From NCBI GenBank assembly GCA_000827265.1, contig KN834795.1:408741-462799 (forward strand): DNA of 54,059 nucleotides, given 5' to 3'. Shown here in pieces: positions 12,460 to 23,504 of the stretch (positions within the stretch are counted from its first letter, which is position 1; the number at the start of each line of letters is the position of its first letter). Source of the stretch: Collybiopsis luxurians FD-317 M1 (lineage: Eukaryota > Basidiomycota > Agaricomycetes > Agaricales > Omphalotaceae). The position numbers were made by a program, and so were the translations under genes. The notes under the pieces are model-generated. The model saw nothing but the letters and a program-made list of their open reading frames with translations, was not told the origin of the DNA and did no database searches.

Positions 12460-13440
12460 CTGCCTCCTTCCTTCACTCTAACTCTGACTCTCTTCCATCT
12501 TCTCCCCCTCTCTCACCCCTGCCCCTCCTCACCCTGACTCTCATCCTCATCCACATCCTCACCGAGAGAGTGTGTGAGGGTGAGAGAGGATGAGGGGGTG
12601 AGGGAGGGTGAGAGGGTGAGGGGGTGAGAGAGGGTGAGAGGGTGAGGGGGTGAGAGAGGGTGAGAGGGTGAGGGAGTGAGGGAGGGTGAGGGGGTGAGGG
12701 GGTGAGGAAGGGTAAGGGGGTGAGGGGGTGAGGAAGGGTAAGGGGGAAAGGGAGGGAGGGTGAGAGGGTTGAGAGAGGGTGAGAGGGGTGAGGGAGGGTG
12801 AGAGAATAAGAGAGGGTAAGGAGGTGAGGAGGGGTGAGGGGGTTGAGGGAGAAAGGGTAAGAGAGAAAGGGAGAGGGAGGGTGAGAGAAAAAGGATAAAA
12901 GGATATGAAAGTAAGGATGAGGGAGGTTAAGAGGGTAAGGGAATGAGAGGATAAGGAGAGGGTGAGGGTAAAAGATAAGGAAAAAAGGGTGATAAGAGTG
13001 AGGAGATGAGAGGATAAAGAGAGGGTGAGGGTAAAAGATAAGGAGAAAAGGGTGATAAGGATGAGGAGATGAGGATGCCAGGTAAGGGTAAGAGTGGAAA
13101 GAAGGGAGAGAGTAAAAGTGTCAGACAAGAGAAGGGGGTGAGGGTAAGGGTGTAAGATGAGGAGGGATGAAAGATGAGAGTGGGGAGATGAAAGTGCCAG
13201 ATAAGGATGAGAATAGAAAGGGGGGCAGAGTGAGAGTGCTAGACAGGAGAAGGGGCTAAAGGGGAGAGTAAGAATGAGGGTAATGGTGGGAATGAGAGAG
13301 GGTAAGAGAATAAGAGTGAGAATAAGGGTAAGAATATAGGCAAGGGAGGGTAAGGGTGAGAGAGAGAATAAGGGTAAGAGATGAGGGTGAGAGTTAAAAT
13401 GGGAGATGAGGAGTAAGGAGTGAAAAAAGCATAAAGGATA
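12460..13440. repeat. Pyrimidine-to-purine low-complexity tract (GGGTGAG repeats)
   Basis: From about 12460 to 12562 the plus strand is almost pure pyrimidine (CTCTNACCC-like). At 12563 it switches abruptly to almost pure purine, made of GAGGGTGAG, GAGGGGGTGAG, GATAAGG and similar units, and stays so to about 13440. The densest part is 12563-12850. Such tracts can form triplex or G-quadruplex structures. The long open frame on the opposite strand (Ser/Leu/Thr/Pro only) is a by-product of composition and is not a gene. The tract interrupts Plavaka copy 2 between its finger segment and its main body. Confidence 0.9.
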
Positions 13441-13489
13441 TAAATGAAATATTTAAATTGAAATATTGATATATATTTTTCTAAACATG

Positions 13490-13720
13490 TCTCAAAGACT
13501 CCCAGGGATCTCCAGGGATGCCTAGGATTTGGTCCAAATCCTAGAGACTCAGAGGCTTCTTCCAGGGAGCCTCCAGGGCACCCAGGATTTGGGCCATATC
13601 CTGGGCTTACCAGATGGCCTAGGTAGCTAGAAGACTTTGAGGCACTCTCAAGTTCCCTAGGATTTGGCCTAATTCCTGGGGCACCTTAGGTAAACTGAGT
13701 TTGCCTAGGCTTTAGGTACT
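13490..13720. repeat. CCTAGG/CCAGGG-rich degenerate repeat
   Basis: A third segment of the same type, with 'tcccagggatctccagggatgcctaggatttgg' style words; 'AGGATTTGG' recurs three times. It borders the right side of the purine tract, so matching segments flank both sides of it. Confidence 0.4.
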
Positions 13721-13729
13721 TTTTGTGAT

Positions 13730-14233
13730 GAAATCTACCTTGCTATCTCCATCAGAAATGGTTAACAGATCAGCACCAGTTTCATCTGGAACTGGATTGG
13801 AATCTGAAGTCAGAGCATTGACAGCATGATCATTGTCAAAGCAGTTGTTGCCAATGACAATACTTGGAAAAGAGGGGTGGGCTTGAGATGAGACTGAGAG
13901 TATTGAAAAATGTAATAAGGCCCGAGCTTGAATGGGAGCTGCAGCAGCATCAAAGTTTAAAGAGGCATATCAATTTTCAAAATATGACTGATAGGCAGGG
14001 TTGCAAGTCAGCATGATATGTTTTTGAAGGTCAAAGCTAGTAGTAAAGGACAATGTACATGTCTTGATAGTGCAGGGGAAATTGTGGGAACCAGGCATTC
14101 TGAAAGTAAAATGTGTACAAATGAAGTTTGGGACCCTAGGGATACAAAGAGCAGCTTTGAACAAGAAGGCAACTAAAGTTTCATAAATGTAGATTTCAAT
14201 GCACTGTATAAGAATGAAATTGATTGATTGCAA
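13730..14233 (-). pseudogene. Probable N-terminal C2H2-finger segment of Plavaka copy 2
   Basis: On the minus strand an open piece contains FPCTIKTCTLSFTTSFDLQ followed by KHIMLTCN. Its Cys/His spacing resembles the single degenerate C2H2 finger found at the start of many Plavaka proteins. It is followed by an acidic piece with PVPDETGADLLTIS (about 13850-13730). The segment lies upstream of the copy 2 body in the same orientation, separated only by the low-complexity block. Assignment to copy 2 is an inference from order and orientation. Confidence 0.5.
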
Positions 14234-14479
14234 TAGTCATCGATAGGGAAGCTGAGGATAGAGTACCAGATGAGTGCCCAACATGACAAACACTGAACAT
14301 GTTCTGAAGATTGGATTACTCATGTTAGATTATCAAGATACATAAAACTACATCACTATCCATCAAGAAAGATTGGCAGAGTAAAAAGACTGACAGTTAT
14401 GCTCAGCATTTACATGCTGTGTGTGCTCTGGGTAGCAAGTTGTGTAGTGAGTTCATGGCAGGTGAGTGATGGAAGGAGT

Positions 14480-14965
14480 TTCATCAGCTGGATGGCACCT
14501 ACTGCAATTCAGTTAAAAATGTTGTCACTGAGAGATTGGTACACTGTGTTTGTGCCTTGAGCAGTAACACATGCAGAAGATTCACTTCAATTTGGTGCAT
14601 AATGCACAGAACTAGAGCAGCAAGTAGAAATAGCAAAGCATTAAGGACAAAGTGAGCTATTGCATGCAGGAGATATTGGCTTTGATAAGGTGGTCATTGA
14701 ATACTTGTGCAGGTCAAGACCAGACCAGTGTCCCACCTAAAGCAGCATATGGACATTTAGGGAAATCTGGTGAAACTGCAAGAAACAAAAGTGCTTGAGT
14801 ACATTCATTACTAATATACCTGTGTGGAATTAAACCTTGGACAATCTCAAAGCCATCTCCTATTCATCCACATTGATTACAGTGACAAGTTTGTCCCTTG
14901 ACACTTTTGAGTTCAGTGGGCAAAGTGGCTGAAAAAGCCAGCCTCTCAAGATCAGGATATAACAA
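14480..14965. repeat. Isolated unit of the 6.6-9.6 kb repeat family
   Basis: Contains 'TTAGGGAAATCTGGTGAAACTGCAAGAAACAAAA' (about 14757) and 'GCTGAAAAAGCCAGCCTCTC' (about 14930), the same two marker blocks in the same order and orientation as the array at 6.6-9.6 kb. Related repeat sequence therefore lies on both sides of Plavaka copy 2. Confidence 0.6.
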
Positions 14966-15399
14966 CCTTAGCTGCTAGCCAATTGTAACAAACAGGGATG
15001 ATACCCTCTGAGTTGATATATCTCAGAGGGATCTTGACCAAAGCCTGAATCCTAGGGCACAGGTACAGCAGAAGCTTCAGGCAAATACCCTACAATACTT
15101 CCATTAATCCCTGCTAGCTATCAGTTCCCAATGGTGCACCAGATTACATGGCCCTGGCACCATTCCTGAAAATTAGGACCAGCCCTGGTGCCATAAAATC
15201 TTGGAGCAAAATAATAGCCAGCATTATGGATTGAACTCAGTAACCAAAGGGAAAGCAGATCATGGCATAACCATTGCACACACTAACCTCTGAGCTAAGA
15301 CAACACATACTAAAAAGATGTTCAGTTTCAATATATACTGTACTAGACCAAGTCCAATAAGCAAAAATCAAAAAAAATATGACTGTATGAATGCTCACT

Positions 15400-18300
15400 C
15401 TATTTACTCTATAATTGAATGATCTCATTGCCGATGAGGATCTACACCCAACCGAGGTCTTCATCCTCACCATCATCAGTAACATCCTGTTGGGCATTGT
15501 GTCCAGCGGCGTTGTTGTTGTTGTCCACCTCTGAATCTTCTCTATTGCCACATTTCTCTTTCCATACTTTGTCCTCATCTCTTCCAGCTACCAAGCCCAA
15601 GCTCATCACAATTGATGATCATTGATATCCTCCCAATGAATATCCTCCTCCAGATCCCACCTCCACATCTCAATAAACTTAGCCTTTAGATTCTGTTGAA
15701 TCTTTGCCTGTTTCAATCTGTATGCTTGAAGACCTTCCTGCAATGCTGACGACACTGAATGTTTGCAATCATTAAGTTGCTCCATCCATCAGCTCTTCTT
15801 GAACCCCAGATATTCAATGGTTCATTGCATTTCCTCAATGGTGTACTGAATGTATTCAGTTGCCCTGCACAATTGTGCCCAACTCCTGCTCCACTCTGCC
15901 CCAAGTAGAACATTATCCTCTCCCCATAGCAGCAGTAATGCCTCTCAATTCCACCTACATTTCTCTGCCCAGGCTTGCACATGATTGTGAATCTGGTCAA
16001 TCAATGTCCTTGAACACCCAGAATCTTATTGACCTCAGACATTAGCATTCTTGAATAAAATCATCCTCGTTTTCACTCAGAGAGTATGTCTCAGACCCTG
16101 GAGAGCATCATAACAGTGGGCTTCACACAGGTGTTCCTCCATATTGATGATTTCCAGTGGGCATACACTAACTTGGTCCATTCCCAAGGCTGAAGGCAGC
16201 TACAGCTTTGCATCTTCTGGATTATTGTTATCTGAATCAAAAACATCTTCCTTGCAATCAATGAGAAACTGAAAGAGAGCTGGCATGTGAGCCAAATGAA
16301 GCTCTTCAAATACTGTAATGGACTTTCTGAGTACTGCCCAATGATCTAGAAGTGTCAAAGATTGCTGGGCTGTCGCATCCTTCTTGATGTACTCCTGTAG
16401 TTCATTGCGCAGTTTGTATCTGACATGATAAAGTAAATTTTAACATTAACTAAAGGTACAAGCTATGACTTACTGGGCATCCTCTAGATCTAATCCCATC
16501 TTGACAAACTTTCCTGCCTGTGTCTTGTGAACATTAATGCTACTTTGCTGGGCACAATCTTCATCTTCCTGCACAAGTTCAAGGGTGACCTGCACTTCTG
16601 TCATAAATGAAAAGTCACCATTAGTCCAGGTTATTAATAAACATCATTGCGGAGACTTATGTTCCTTCTTCACTGCAAATGGATTTGCAATGCGATCTTT
16701 TGGGAATGATGCATCCTCCCAAGCAACACAAATATCTTCCCACTTGGTTGCCAGCTCTTTAGGCAGGGAAGCTGTAAAGCCCTGGTGAACCTCTCATTGG
16801 TGGTTCCATAGTATTATAGCCTGTTTGTACCATTCCCTCAGCATTTCACCATGCCCAATATACTTTTCCCAGTTGTGTTGTCTGAAATGAGCCTCTAGGG
16901 TGTCAATACGTGTTCCAGGCCCTATCATGTTTGTGCAGTTCCCTAGCACATTATGTCATCCCCACAGTCATTCCATGAGTTCAAAATTGCACATGCCTGT
17001 CCACTTAATCAGGTTCACCAAGAAGTGTTCATGGTTGTCAGTTTTGTAAGCCAGCTTGTGGAATTTCCCAATGATGGGAATGAAATGGAGAGATTTTAGA
17101 GGATGAATATTCTTTGGCTACTGTTTCTGAATCTGCAAGAAGAGGTTTATGAACCATTGGCAAGCGATATCATAGCCTATAATACACCATGTGATGCCCA
17201 GATAATGAAGGAGCATTATTCCAAAGGGATAGTTGATGTTTGCATACCTAGGCAAAGATAAGCATTCGGATATTTATAATGCCCTGGGAAACCACAAACC
17301 ATTCCCCTTCTGTGTATTCCCAGCACCATTCAGTAGCCACATTTTTCCTCTGGCACATCCTACAGCTGATACTCCCATATACTGAAGCCCCTTTGAGAAT
17401 TGCATTGTTGCCTTGATAATTGCCTGAAAGCCCATGCATGTACTGACCTGTCATTTGAGAAATGCAAAATTAGCATCTTACATATGCAGGAATTGCTATC
17501 ACTCACATCTTCCTCCGATGCCTGAGACACTACATACTTCTCATATGGTACCTGAGGCATAAAATAACCCTGCCCATCAATTAAGCCCAGATCCTGAGAG
17601 TGAGATGACACCAAACACTCTGACAGTCAAAAGTTGGTATCCTGTGCAACTCTAAGTGCATACAAGTCCTCATTCTGCTTATCCTTCTCCCATCCTGGCA
17701 GTAGATTAATTCCCAGATATGAACATGATGGACAGGCAACCACAAGTTCACCCTCCTTCATTGCAGCAACTCCAGCCAGATCATGACCTTGACTGCTTCA
17801 CTTCAGCATCTTCAGATGCCTCCATTGCACCATCATTTGAATGAGAGTGCAATAATACCAGGGAGAAGAGCTTAAGCCAGATGCATTAGTGGCTTTGCAT
17901 AGAACTCAGCATAGGTCATAAGAGGTGCATTTTGCAAGAAGAGTAAGGTGATGAACATGCTCCAGGTACTGAAAAGTGGCTACCATTTTGATTTGACCAT
18001 TGCCTTGCATTGCTGGATAAAGGGATCTATGGAGGAGCTGTAGATGATGGTCAATCTTTTGCTCAAATCTACAGAAATGGAGATCAACTTCATGGATTCC
18101 ATTCATATCCAAAATACAGAACAACTTGTGACATTTGACTGGATTGGTACATAACATCAACTGACGGTTCAGCTGTATTCTGAGTCACAGAGACTTGAGG
18201 GATCGCCATTCAAAATGATCTGACTTCCATTCCTAGTTAATGTCTTAGAGTATTTCAGGCTAGTAACTGTAAGAATGCATACCTCCACCCAGTGTAGTGG

Positions 18301-18910
18301 ATTATTTCTTGCCTTTGTATGCAGCAAGTACCACAAACCAAGTCTTCTGTGAAGCAGTCTAAACACTGATACTAAGGAACACCTGCAGGCGATATCCATC
18401 TCAGCCAGCATTCAGTGCAGATCGCTTGGTCCTGCATATCTCCCTGACTGTTGTGCCACAGAATCTCATCCAGGTATTCATCCTGACAATAAAGTCTCCA
18501 GAATTGCAATGGTTGCCTCTGTAAGAGTCCAAGAATTAGCTGTGGAGATTTCTGATTAGAGACTGAGGGCTTACTGAGCAAAGAGTTTGTTTAGCTTTCT
18601 CCCCCTGCTTGATCCCCTTGGACCCATGACTGTCCACATCTTCCCAGTTATTCTCATTGTAAACAGGCACATAAAGGGTATTGTCATACTGGCAGAAACT
18701 AGAATCAAGGCCAAGGTCCACTCGATCTTCAGGAGGTTCCCAAGTCTTCAAACAGATCCATCCTATATGTCCCTTCCTCGGTGACACATTATTGACCTGG
18801 ACTTTGCCCTTAGCATTTACTGACACCTCTTGAGTTTGCATGACATAATAGTCTTCCTTGAGAGGTAAAGGCTCCCTAGCTGTCAGCTTTCTCTTCTTTC
18901 CTTTGCCCAT
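15400..18910 (-). pseudogene. KDZ transposase with CxC2-type region, decayed
   Basis: The minus strand begins with MGKGKKRKLTAREPLPLKED and HIGWICLKTWEPP (18910-18700), typical of the N-terminus of KDZ (Kyakuja-Dileera-Zisupton) transposases. Next come DEYLDEILWH, an AICTECW-type cysteine cluster and NPLHWVEV (about 18500-18270), then KLFCILDMNGIHEVDLHFC and ATFQYLEHVHHLTLLAK (18160-17920). The catalytic half follows: DGQGYFMPQVPYEKYV (about 17580), YMHGLSGNYQGN (about 17440), GYDIACQWFINLF (about 17190-17150) and the IGPGTRIDTLEAHF/NWEKYIGHG block (about 16930-16860). A C-terminal tail reaches about 15400. Frameshifts and stops occur throughout. Known role of the family: DDE DNA transposition in fungi. 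This copy is inactive. Confidence 0.88.
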
Positions 18911-20290
18911 TTTTTGAAGATTGAAACAATGTGATGACAGTAACTACCCCACCCACATCTGTACTGGCTAACTCATCTCAAGGCCCTCCATCCTCTGGCC
19001 TGGCACCCCAGTCTGGGAAGCAACTTCACAAGAGAACTTGCACCAAACATCAAGGACAATACCAAAACAGGGCTAACTCTTGCTATAACTTTTGTGCTCT
19101 GAAGCAGAAACAAATCAGAGCTGAAGACAATCAAAGAGTCAATGAGGAATAATTTTTCACACTCGTATATGTTACACATAGCTCATACAAAAATATGCAT
19201 CCATTTCATTTACGCCATTGTACCCAATATTGATCACTTGCAAAATTCTACCCTGTTTAATGAGGACAGGAGAGCCTGTAACTTAATCAGCTGTGATGGC
19301 TACTACAAAGTGAGGATACCACTGACTGTCAGAGAAAATCATGCAAAAGAAAGATGTCAGGCCCTTCAACATCTTGGGGAATCAAGCTTTGGTCATTGTT
19401 CACAGCCACAAAGACAATAGGGCACAACCAATACGGTCCATTGGTATGAGTGCAGTTTTGTCCAGGGCAGGTGGAGAGCCCATAGTTGTTGTTCAGTGCA
19501 TTGATAGCAAAGCCTATGAAGGTGTAGGACTCAGTGTCATCAGAGCGAGTCATTTCAATGTTGTCAGTGAACAGCTTGGTTTTTGAAGGTCCACCAAACA
19601 TATATTGAACTAATTCTCCTGCCAATTCAATGAGTAGGTGACCATTGTGAGCCCATTGCAAGGGTATATCTATTCCCAATGGATGTTGTGAATATGGCAA
19701 TAAGTAAGCAACTTTGAACTGTTTTATGCCCTGATGTTATGAATGAGGATCCACACCTTCAGTGAGATGTGTGCAGCACTTACTGTTGTGGCCAGACCAA
19801 CCTGATAGAAGTCCAAAGGTGAGTATTATCAATCACTACAAACACACACCAGAAAATCCCAGTGTTAGGACCTTTACTACCTTTGTTGTTAGAAGCTTGT
19901 AGCACATTCAGTGAATAGAAAGTAATTTATTATACCACAGCTGAGACAGAATACGCAATGGGGAGTTGCTATGTACAACAAGTGATCGAGTCCTGTACGG
20001 TTTGAGTATTTGATATAGAGGAATGATCCTCGAGTGTCAAATAACAAATCTAGTAGCTTGGTGTGACTAGAAATTGTATATCAAGAGAACTCATTAAGAC
20101 AGTATTAACAAGGGTTGACTCAGGAGGTTCATGACTCGGTGTCCGTTTACCCTACAAGACGGAATATTTGAAAGGCTACAGCAGTCAAATAGTCTTGTTG
20201 ATTGGTTCAACAAGTGAGAGGTAGATATACCAGTGACTCAGTGTCAATGGGGTTTGCTTGACTCAGTGTTAAGCAGAATACACACCGCTG
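18911..20290. other. Flank of the KDZ element; one unassigned open frame
   Basis: No gene is recognised. A minus-strand open frame at 19700-19329 (about 123 codons) contains YTFIGFAINALNNNYGLS and CPGQNCTHTNGPYWLCP with paired cysteines. It may be an exon of a decayed transposon-linked gene, but I cannot place it in a family. CpG frequency starts to rise near 19.95 kb. Confidence 0.3.
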
Positions 20291-21910
20291 ATTATTTTTT
20301 TTCACCTGACGTGAAAATAGTTAGGAAGAAACGAACTTCATAGCTTAAAGGAAATTTAGGGTTTCTCAAGATCATTGAAGCATAATATTTCCAGCAGTTA
20401 GGGAAAGAAATAATTTCACTACTGGAGAAGTTTCCAACTTCCGTTGCTGAGAAAGGGAATGAGAATTTCGATCTTTCCATTTTAAGAAGAAATGCTGAAC
20501 TTCAATTGTTTTATGAGTCTTAGGTTTTCAATGAACTCGGGAAGTTTATTGTTTCCAATAACATTTCACTGAGCAATGGAAGTCTAAATATTCCCATCCG
20601 CCGCTGCTCAGCGCAAGCTGAGCCCCAGCTCCTCTATTTTTTGGTCACCCGAGAAGGCGCGCGGTGCTGGTGCGCGCTGTTCATGTGACTCGAACCCGCC
20701 GCCCGCCTCCACGTGACTCTTTACATCGCGGGTCGAGGATTGGGCAGCACTGTTCAGCACATTCGAGCTTCTGTGTCCTGTTTCCTTAATGTCAGTCAAC
20801 TTTTCTATATAGCTGACTAGAAATATCTTGATACTCACAGATCTTCTTTTTCCAGGCCTTCGTGACAGGGTTGAAACCGAGAATAGAAAAACGCTCCCAA
20901 ATATTCATGCAGTTGAAGTGACCCCGAATGACTCTGAAATATCTAGCATCCGCCTGTATGCGATTGTCATCGCCCACTCAAAAGTTAAGTGGAGGGTCAA
21001 AGCATCCAGGAATTACCGATTACCTCCAAGGTTTTCATCCTCAAACCTCTTGCGATGCGGCTTTGGCTATACCACCATTACCGTTCTGTGGATTTCTAAG
21101 TTGGAAATTTGGATGGCTGAGTCATTTACAGATCTATTTGAGGTCAGTCATATTGTCCTTATAAAAAGTCTTTTTTCTTAACTTTGTGGCAGGTTCTGGA
21201 TCAAAATTCCATCAACAGCAGTAGAGAACCAACAGAAGATAGACCAATTACAGCTACTTTGGCCCCAGAAATCAGAATTGCTCCTCCGCTCAAGTCAGCG
21301 GTGCTACAGTCTTTGCGAAATGGTCTTCGCAAATGGGGTTCCACAGCTACTAAGCTTACCAGTCAAACTGAAACGCTCCTCCCCGGAATGGCTCATCCAT
21401 CCACAGTTCATCATCTTGCTCTTTCTCTCCATTTCTGACACCCCCATCCCTGTTGTATCACAACCAAGCAAAGGCCGAATCATGCGAGACCATTTCATGG
21501 TGGATTTGGAGTCGAGGACGCTGATACTTTCCTGATTTGTCCCCATCTTTTGCTGTGATATGAGGAAACCTCCAGAAACACCTATATTTCTGCTTTGGTC
21601 TCTGACATGGACTATGTGGGCTGTCTCCTTCACCTTGCTCTCAAATTCTTCCCCTCCTGACATCCCAAATGCAGCATTCAGAGCCAAAGGGGTCCAAGGA
21701 ATCAATAATTATTTGATTCATGTACGAAGAAGCACCGGGAACTGTCCATGTCGTTTTCTCTCAAAGATGGTCCGTAGGTCATCTCTGTAGGTTGTCTTCG
21801 TCATCTGTCGCCTCCCTCACCTTCCCATATCCTCTCCCGAATGGGATCCTGGGTCGTGCTTACTACATCTTTGCAGTACTGTCTTGTACACTGACCTCAA
21901 GTATCAAAGT
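20291..21910. other. CpG-normal stretch with unresolved coding signals
   Basis: CpG is frequent here (clusters at 20590-20740), unlike the DNA to the left. Competing signals exist. On plus, an exon-like frame ends MAESFTDLFE at about 21140. A plausible intron (GTCAGT...GGCAG) follows, and then an open piece starting VLDQNSINSSREPTEDRP runs to about 21438. On minus, a 133-codon frame lies at 21705-21304, and a piece reading MNIWERFSILGFNPVTKAWK near 20910-20850 ends at a GTGAGT donor. I recognise none of them and cannot choose the strand. Confidence 0.3.
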
Positions 21911-21975
21911 GTAAATGAGCAATCCATATGTGCGACCAAAATCTCACAAATGTGGCGAGGAGAGACGAGGAGAGC

Positions 21976-22351
21976 CTATTCCTGAATGCTCGTATGCGCA
22001 ACCCACCTGTTAAAGAATCCAGGATATCTGCAGGCCTTAATGCTGTCTAGCGATGACCGCATCAGCCTCAAGACCAGCCTCTCCGAATATTCACCTCATA
22101 AATGACTCTCTCTTCATCCTTCTGTCAAAAATTTTGGCCGAGTAAGCTTCTACAATTTTTTCTGTCCAGTATCGCTGATGAACGCAGACGAACGCTCGAT
22201 TGTCGCATAGAATGAGTTCCTGCCTTTGCGCGTGGAAATACCTTTGCGCAACTAGAGGGGTTGCCATAGACCTTGGAATACGCAGCGTAGAATGAAGGAG
22301 CCGAGCAAGATTTTGATCATCTACATCGGAGCAGGATCGACCTTGAAACAT
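21976..22351 (-). CDS. Small two-exon protein of unknown function (~95 aa)
   Basis: ATG at 22351 opens an exon to 22095 containing DDQNLARLLHSTLRIPRSMA and HQRYWTEKIVEAYSAKIFDR. A GTGAAT donor at 22094 and a TTTAACAG acceptor ending at 22007 give an 88-bp intron with matching phase. The second exon (22006-21976) adds a short tail ending at TAG. The resulting protein is basic, about 95 residues, without signal peptide or membrane segment. I do not recognise a family. It is divergent from the Zn2Cys6 gene, whose ATG is only 70 bp away, so the two would share a promoter region. Uncertain because it is short and unassigned. Confidence 0.4.
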
Positions 22352-22421
22352 GTAGTCGGTTGTTCATAATCAAGTCACGCTAGGTGTGATTTCTCATATT
22401 TGTTCTCCACTCTTCTTACGC
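22352..22421. promoter_or_regulatory. Putative shared promoter between divergent genes
   Basis: The 70 bp between the start codons of the minus-strand 95-aa gene and the plus-strand Zn2Cys6 gene must hold the core promoters of both if both start sites are right. It is pyrimidine-rich just before the plus ATG ('ttctccactcttcttacgcATG'). No TATA box is evident. Confidence 0.3.
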
Positions 22422-22927
22422 ATGCCTCCAGCTCGCAAATCTGCCCACATAGCTCCTGCTCAAGATAGGTATATGCACAGACTTTCGCAAGGCAAGTACG
22501 ATTTTGTAGTTTAGATGGTCGAACTTACCTGCTTCTTTTTTCTAGCTTGTCAATCTTGTCAGCAACAGAAATGTAGGTGTGTCTGGTCCAACAATGACTC
22601 CTGCGAGAGATGCAAAAATTCCAAAAAAGGTCCAGTCAACATATTTATTTTTGCTTTGATTTCTCCTCATACAATTCATCTAGCCTGCATGCGAAGGCTT
22701 CAGCTGATCAGAGGACCAAGGGTGCAACCAACAGAGTTAGCACTGTTCTTGAACCGTATCAAAGTAGATTCTGCGACAGAACTTCTGATGCCACCGACAG
22801 GAGAATCATCTATGAACCGTAGCAAAGTATATTCTGCGACACAACTTTCGACACTACTGACAAAAAAATTCTCTATGAACCGTTTTAGCCGTTCTCATGC
22901 TGTCGAGGATCCAGCTGTATCTTTTGA

Positions 22928-23132
22928 CACCCCCAGCAGTTCAATATTTATTGTCTGTAAAAGGCCTAGTAATATATTTAATTTTACCATGAATTTTACC
23001 AAATTTTTTTCTATTGCTAAATAATTAATATTGAGCTAGTAAAAGATATAGTTAAATAATTGATTTTGCGGCGCCTTTTTCCCGCGTAAAAGACGCCGGT
23101 AATTACGTAATTTTCCTGTGATTTTTCCCATA
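22928..23132 (+). repeat. Left terminal inverted repeat
   Basis: 205 bp from CACCCCCAGCAG to the edge of the gap; reverse complement of 23505-23709. Conserved blocks include TTTATTGTCTGTAAAAGGC, TTGATTTTGCGGCGCCTTT and GACGCCGGTAATTACGTAAT. Confidence 0.85.
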
Positions 23133-23369
23133 NNNNNNNNNNNNNNNNNNNNNNNNNNNNNNNNNNNNNNNNNNNNNNNNNNNNNNNNNNNNNNNNNNNN
23201 NNNNNNNNNNNNNNNNNNNNNNNNNNNNNNNNNNNNNNNNNNNNNNNNNNNNNNNNNNNNNNNNNNNNNNNNNNNNNNNNNNNNNNNNNNNNNNNNNNNN
23301 NNNNNNNNNNNNNNNNNNNNNNNNNNNNNNNNNNNNNNNNNNNNNNNNNNNNNNNNNNNNNNNNNNNNN
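23133..23369. other. Assembly gap (237 N)
   Basis: A run of N lies inside the inverted-repeat element. The palindromic arms on both sides are a likely reason for the assembly break. The N length may be an estimate, so the element's true size is unknown. Confidence 0.95.
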
Positions 23370-23504
23370 TATTGTTCCGATCATCGCCCGATGCTTTTCG
23401 CAGCAGTAAAAGTTTTTATTTGTCAGCTGACAATGTTTTAGAAAAAGTAATTCTTTCTCACAGGTCATATTTATTAGATTACAGCCGGAAAAAATATGGT
23501 AAAA

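Noticed and set aside
12559..13128. 189-codon minus-strand open frame rich in Ser, Leu, Thr and Pro
   Set aside because: It is the antisense of the GGGTGAG purine tract; its length comes from low complexity that lacks stop codons.
19862..20290. Possible solo LTR beginning TGTTAGGACC
   Set aside because: The start looks like a copia LTR, but I found no matching TCCTAACA-type end or target duplication.
20650..20720. tRNA-like T-arm (GGGTTCGAGTC on minus near 20690)
   Set aside because: The bases after the loop do not pair with the 5' side and no acceptor or anticodon stem can be drawn.
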